Origin: Paraburkholderia mimosarum LMG 23256 = NBRC 106338
GTDB lineage: Bacteria; Pseudomonadota; Gammaproteobacteria; Burkholderiales; Burkholderiaceae
Reading direction: 5' to 3'
Assembly: GCF_000739815.1 (NCBI RefSeq)
Contig: NZ_BBJJ01000019.1
Coordinates: 81,914-145,913 of the forward strand
Length of the DNA stretch: 64,000 bases
Shown here piece after piece: positions 60,895 to 64,000 of this stretch. The notes beneath the pieces were generated by a model. It saw only the letters and a list, made by a program, of their open reading frames with translations. It had not been told where the DNA came from and did not search any database. Position 1 is the stretch's first letter, and the number at the start of each line of letters is the position of its first letter. The position numbers were made by a program, and so were the translations under genes.

Positions 60895-61515
60895 ATGTGC
60901 AAAATCTTGGTTGTAGACGACGACGCGGAATTGCGGGACGCCTTGCAGGCGACCCTGGCAGCGCATGGACACGTGGTCTTCTGCGCGGAGGACGGCATTG
61001 CGGAGCTGCGGGCAGCCGTCGAGATCAAGCCCGAGCTCATCATCTCCGATGTCGACATGCCGCTGCTGGAGGGGCCGGACGCGGTCACAATTCTGAAAGC
61101 GTTGCCGATGTTCAGACGCGTCCCGGTCATCTTGATGTCCGGCGCGGAATTGTCCCGCACACGCCAGGCAGACGCCGCAGTCCGAAAGCCGGTGACCACC
61201 GAACAGCTTCTAGAGCTTATCAAAGACGTGACCTGGTCGACCGCATCGCCAGGAGCACCATCTCAAAGCCTGCCAATGCGCGCCACCGCTCGCGACGAAG
61301 GGTGGGATCGGGCGCTGGCGATTGCCTCGCTCGGTCAGCCCAGCAATACAGAGTGCGCCGCCCGGATTTGCCGGGGCATTGAGCTTATGCATGCGCAAGC
61401 GTTTAGGACCGGGCGATTGCGGAGCCGTGGCTTGAACGCAGCCGACTCTGAACGGCTGTACGACCGTCTTGTCGAGAGCGTCGCAACTCTTGTCCAGCTC
61501 CTGCCATTTTGCTAA
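60895..61515 (+). CDS. Response regulator (receiver domain with helical C-terminus)
   Basis: A 206-residue protein from the ATG at 60895 (GGAGG box); the frame extends upstream but without support. Residues 1-115 are a receiver domain: KILVVDDDAELRDAL, phospho-acceptor Asp52 in IISDVDMPLLEG, VILMSGAE and VRKPVTTEQLLELI (conserved Lys). The remaining 90 residues (helical, LAIASLGQPSNTECAARICRGIELMH) have no DNA-binding motif I recognise. It probably takes its phosphate from the kinase just upstream and signals by protein contact. Confidence 0.88.
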   Translation: MCKILVVDDDAELRDALQATLAAHGHVVFCAEDGIAELRAAVEIKPELIISDVDMPLLEGPDAVTILKALPMFRRVPVILMSGAELSRTRQADAAVRKPVTTEQLLELIKDVTWSTASPGAPSQSLPMRATARDEGWDRALAIASLGQPSNTECAARICRGIELMHAQAFRTGRLRSRGLNAADSERLYDRLVESVATLVQLLPFC

Positions 61516-61613
61516 GGCGGTGATGGCGTACGCCGTTTTCAGCCTGGACTTCTGAACGGATCATCAGTAGCCGGCCATAACACGTCGCGGATGCAGCGAA
61601 ATTCGGAACTCCC

Positions 61614-61931
61614 ATGGCCGCGCTCCTTGACGAAAATTCTCATCTGCGCACTGCTGTATACCTGATATCCGCGCAGGAGGATCGGCTCGCGCGATACAGG
61701 GCTGCAGGTCTGGACACTGAATTGCCTGGGGAATTGCTCCTCACGATGCATGCAATTCTTCGGACCTTTATCGCTCATCGTCATGCGATTCGGGAAGCCA
61801 TCGAGGCTGAACGCCGTTCATCCCGCACTGACGCAGAGGCGCCCCCGCCGCAGGACATTAGCTCGCCGGAGAAGCAGTGCTGGACGACGAGAGCTCGCCC
61901 CAAAACCGCCATCGACCTCAGCGGTGCTTGA
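61614..61931 (+). CDS. Small hypothetical protein
   Basis: A 105-residue frame: MAALLDENSHLRTAVYLISAQEDRLARYRAAGLDTELPGELLLTM, then a helix AILRTFIAHRHAIREAIEAERRSS, then a disordered Pro-rich tail. No ribosome-binding site is visible. It follows the two-component pair by 98 bp on the same strand. Helix content and codon use favour a real gene, but this is uncertain. Confidence 0.45.
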   Translation: MAALLDENSHLRTAVYLISAQEDRLARYRAAGLDTELPGELLLTMHAILRTFIAHRHAIREAIEAERRSSRTDAEAPPPQDISSPEKQCWTTRARPKTAIDLSGA

Positions 61932-62111
61932 ATGGCCGGAGAGGGTCGATTTCGGCGGTTCGTTGCGAGCCCGGGATTGACCAGCGGTTTGTTAGCTCAA
62001 CTGTCCGTTGAGCGGTATTTCGCATCGGTCGTCGTTCGCCGGCCCCCACCCGCCGGATTGATGTCGCTCCCCGGTACTCTGACGAAGGCTTCCTTATCGC
62101 GATTGCCGGTG

Positions 62112-62582
62112 ATGAATCTAGATTTTCGACAGGCCGCAGCCGGAGATTCGGAATGGCTATTTGACACGTACCGGCGAACGATGAAAGGTTTCGTTACATC
62201 AGCGTATGGCTGGGACGAGGACTTGCAAAAAGCGGGGTTTGCGAAAAGCCTTCGACAAGGATCTTGTCAAATCGTCACGTGGGAAGGCACCCGATGCGGG
62301 TTTGTGCATTGGGAGGTCGAACCGGATCTCGTATGGCTGAGGATGCTTTGTATCGTGCCGGAGATGCAAAACAAGTCGATCGGCAGTGCAACGATTGCCA
62401 AGGTGATGACATTGTCCAGTTATTTACAAAAACAGCTGTACCTGAATGTCTTCGTATGCAACCGAGCTGCCTATGACTGGTACAGGAGAATCGGTTTTGT
62501 CGAAATTGAAAACGACGGCAAGGTCTCGACCTTGGCGCTCGCTCCTTCGCCTTCACCGGCCCATACGGAACGGCATATTTAG
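62112..62582 (+). CDS. GNAT-family N-acetyltransferase
   Basis: A 156-residue acetyl-CoA-dependent transferase. The start at 62112 (MNLDFRQAAAGDSEWLFDTYRRTMKGFV) fits the family N-terminus; the frame goes on upstream without support. Motif A is LRMLCIVPEMQNKSIGSATIAKVMTLS (acetyl-CoA pyrophosphate loop QNKSIGS), and the C-terminal motif B reads LYLNVFVCNRAAYDWYRRIGFVEIEND. The acceptor is unknown. It has lower GC than its neighbours, which may mean transfer. Confidence 0.85.
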   Translation: MNLDFRQAAAGDSEWLFDTYRRTMKGFVTSAYGWDEDLQKAGFAKSLRQGSCQIVTWEGTRCGFVHWEVEPDLVWLRMLCIVPEMQNKSIGSATIAKVMTLSSYLQKQLYLNVFVCNRAAYDWYRRIGFVEIENDGKVSTLALAPSPSPAHTERHI

Positions 62583-62691
62583 TCTCCCAAGCACGGTGTC
62601 CACGGCTCGGCGTGAATTGCTGGAACTGAAACCTGCAGCGCATCTTCAGTCATAATATCGCGCGCATAAGCAGCGTATCAAAAGGACGAGA

Positions 62692-63192
62692 ATGGTGTCG
62701 GGGTCGAAGAGAAAAAGTATCGGGAAGCTCGCGATCGCGGTGGCGATTGCCCTGTCCCTAGGTGCAACGGTGTTCGCGCTCACGCCGCGCCATCGCGGGG
62801 CCGCCATTGCCGACCCTGCTGATGCTCAGGCCGCAGAGTCGGCGCTGGTGCGCAGCTTCAATGCCCAGCACTTCGATGACATTTATGACGGCGCCGCGGA
62901 TGAGCTGAGGCTGGGGCTTCGACACAACGCCACGATCTCAGAGATGAAGGACGACTATGCCCGTGAAGGGGCGATCGCGCTCGACCGGGAGGCGCTGACA
63001 ACCTGCTATCACCAGCAGGTTCGCATGGTGCGCTGGTGGACCTCGACGAAAGGGGTAGAGAACACGGCGACCTTCGTCTGGTATGTGCCCGATGGGCGAC
63101 CCACCCAGCTCCTCATGGCGAGTATCAATCCAGGACATGCGCCGATCGATCGGGCGTCGTATCAAGCGCATCGCTGCGACAGCACGCGCTGA
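62692..63192 (+). CDS. Membrane-anchored/exported hypothetical protein
   Basis: A 166-residue protein with an N-terminal hydrophobic helix (IGKLAIAVAIALSLGATVFAL), so it is membrane-anchored or exported. The rest reads like a small DUF3887/NTF2-like domain (ESALVRSFNAQHFDDIYDGAADELRLGL, then VRMVRWWTSTKGVENTATFVWYV), but I cannot name the family with certainty. AAAAGGACGAG precedes the ATG. Its last codons overlap the 20-base sequence that recurs at 38762. Confidence 0.7.
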   Translation: MVSGSKRKSIGKLAIAVAIALSLGATVFALTPRHRGAAIADPADAQAAESALVRSFNAQHFDDIYDGAADELRLGLRHNATISEMKDDYAREGAIALDREALTTCYHQQVRMVRWWTSTKGVENTATFVWYVPDGRPTQLLMASINPGHAPIDRASYQAHRCDSTR

Positions 63193-63347
63193 AATCCGGG
63201 CGTAAAAAAGAAGAAGCCCATGCGAGAGTGCATACGGATCTGGAGAAGCTTCAACGCTGGCTCAAGAGAAGAGCCACTTTCGGCCACCATGCGTCATTAA
63301 CCGTGAGCGTCAACCGGACATTGCGGCGTCCGTCGCAGCCGGCGGAT

Positions 63348-63541
63348 TCAACCGGTCGATGCAATAGTTTTCTGGAACCGTTCAGCCGGCGTTTCGTAAT
63401 TCAATGTCTTCCTTGGACGCTCGTTCAGCCTTCTTGCCACGGCATTGAGTTTGGCCTGTGAGTACACCGACAGATCGATACCTTTCGGGAAGTACTGCCT
63501 CAGGAGTCCATTGGTATTTTCATTCGAACCCCGTTGCCAGT
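63348..63541 (-). pseudogene. IS30-family transposase, C-terminal remnant
   Basis: The frame reads WQRGSNENTNGLLRQYFPKG, IDLSVYSQAKLNAVARRLNE, RPRKTLNYETPAERFQKTIA and stops at 63348. This is the unmistakable end of an IS30-type DDE transposase, including the catalytic Glu in SNENTNG. Upstream (towards 63545) the match breaks off at a stop, so about 80% of the element is gone. No terminal inverted repeat is seen near its 3' side. Confidence 0.9.
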
Positions 63542-63843
63542 GGTGCTTCTACTGCCCGGACTGCAAAGTCAGGAACGAGTTGAAAGATATCGGCGCACCT
63601 GGTGGCCCTGTCGAGTTGGTTCAGCCAGAAAGATCCGACCTTCCCCACAAGGTAATAGCGACCGCTCGACCATTGGCGGACGGTAGATACGCAGCGCAAT
63701 TGCGCGTTCAGAGGGCACTCGGTGTGAAAGGAACGTACGCGGTCGAAGAGCACTGGGAGCAGCTCGGTGTATTCCTCGACGCGCAAGAGGCCGTAGCGCA
63801 TGCGAAGTCTTTCGCGACAGACCTGCTGGAGCGAAAGGCTTAG
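63445..63843 (+). CDS. Hypothetical protein, 5' end probably lost at the IS30 junction
   Basis: The open frame begins with a TTG inside the antisense of the IS30 remnant. Only the part after about 63545 looks coding: DIGAPGGPVELVQPERSDLP, then HKVIATARPLADGRYAAQLRVQRALGVKGTYAVEEHWEQLGVFLDAQEAVAHAKSFATDLLERKA. That part resembles the short Burkholderia beta-helix orphan proteins (G-x-Y-A-A-x-L followed by a helix with A-x-x-A-x-A). No ATG fits, so the native start was probably removed when the IS element landed, or a non-standard start is used. Confidence 0.5.
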   Translation: MSLACEYTDRSIPFGKYCLRSPLVFSFEPRCQWCFYCPDCKVRNELKDIGAPGGPVELVQPERSDLPHKVIATARPLADGRYAAQLRVQRALGVKGTYAVEEHWEQLGVFLDAQEAVAHAKSFATDLLERKA

Positions 63844-64000
63844 TCGCGAGTGGCACGCTGGATTGCGTCATACCTGGCGATGCGCGGATCTGTACGGGAG
63901 GACCACGACCGTAGTTCTGCGCGACAGCCTGGTGCGGTACGGCGTCCTTGCCGCGCAGAAAGCAATTCAGCTTTCGGCGCGCTCGACAAGCGGTATAAAC

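Overview
The window reads as chromosomal or chromid DNA of a Burkholderia-group beta-proteobacterium (Paraburkholderia/Caballeronia type). The signs are high GC with strong GC3 in genes, many LysR/AraC/LacI regulators each beside a transporter or catabolic gene, short Burkholderia-type orphan proteins, and an etfBA pair. This assignment is inferred from gene content; no rRNA, tRNA or species marker is present.

Layout. 1-3230: a sugar ABC importer (partial permease, binding protein) behind a LacI-type regulator. 3612-6381: a sulfonate/taurine/nitrate-type ABC importer. 7130-8416: a citrate/tricarballylate-type symporter. 8794-18967: scattered catabolic genes (lipoprotein methyltransferase-like protein, nitrilase-family hydrolase, LysR regulator divergent from an MFS carrier plus FAD-linked 2-hydroxyacid dehydrogenase, dienelactone-hydrolase-like enzyme, GlxA-type regulator divergent from an alpha/beta hydrolase) with two decayed remnants (HPPD, azoreductase). 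19115-22443: etfA, etfB and a Cache-type chemoreceptor.

The centrepiece is 23171-38475, one tightly packed minus-strand operon. In order of transcription it encodes a GAF-domain protein, a truncated adenylation-domain protein, a 2549-residue enzyme with two PfaD-like flavin domains fused to KS-AT-ACP-KR, a type III polyketide synthase, a dehydratase fused to a 4'-phosphopantetheinyl transferase, a LolD/MacB-type ATPase, an FtsX-type permease and a LolA-like outer-membrane lipoprotein-sorting protein. Most junctions are stop/start overlaps. The set forms a nearly self-contained polyunsaturated-lipid-like synthase that may hand acyl chains to a type III PKS and move the product through the envelope. 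Next to it, 38979-46611 holds two AraC-type regulators facing inward around an AIDA-repeat autotransporter and a beta-barrel outer-membrane protein with a long low-complexity leader; this reads as a linked surface module.

After a 2.2 kb gene-poor, partly AT-rich stretch (46612-48818), the rest (48819-64000) is a loose set of accessory genes: a FemAB/CelD-type acyltransferase, decayed PEBP and ACT genes, cysteine synthase, a second type I glutamine synthetase, a 2OG-Fe(II) oxygenase, an MTH938-type protein, a soluble histidine kinase with a receiver protein, a GNAT enzyme, several short orphan proteins and an IS30 transposase remnant at the right edge.
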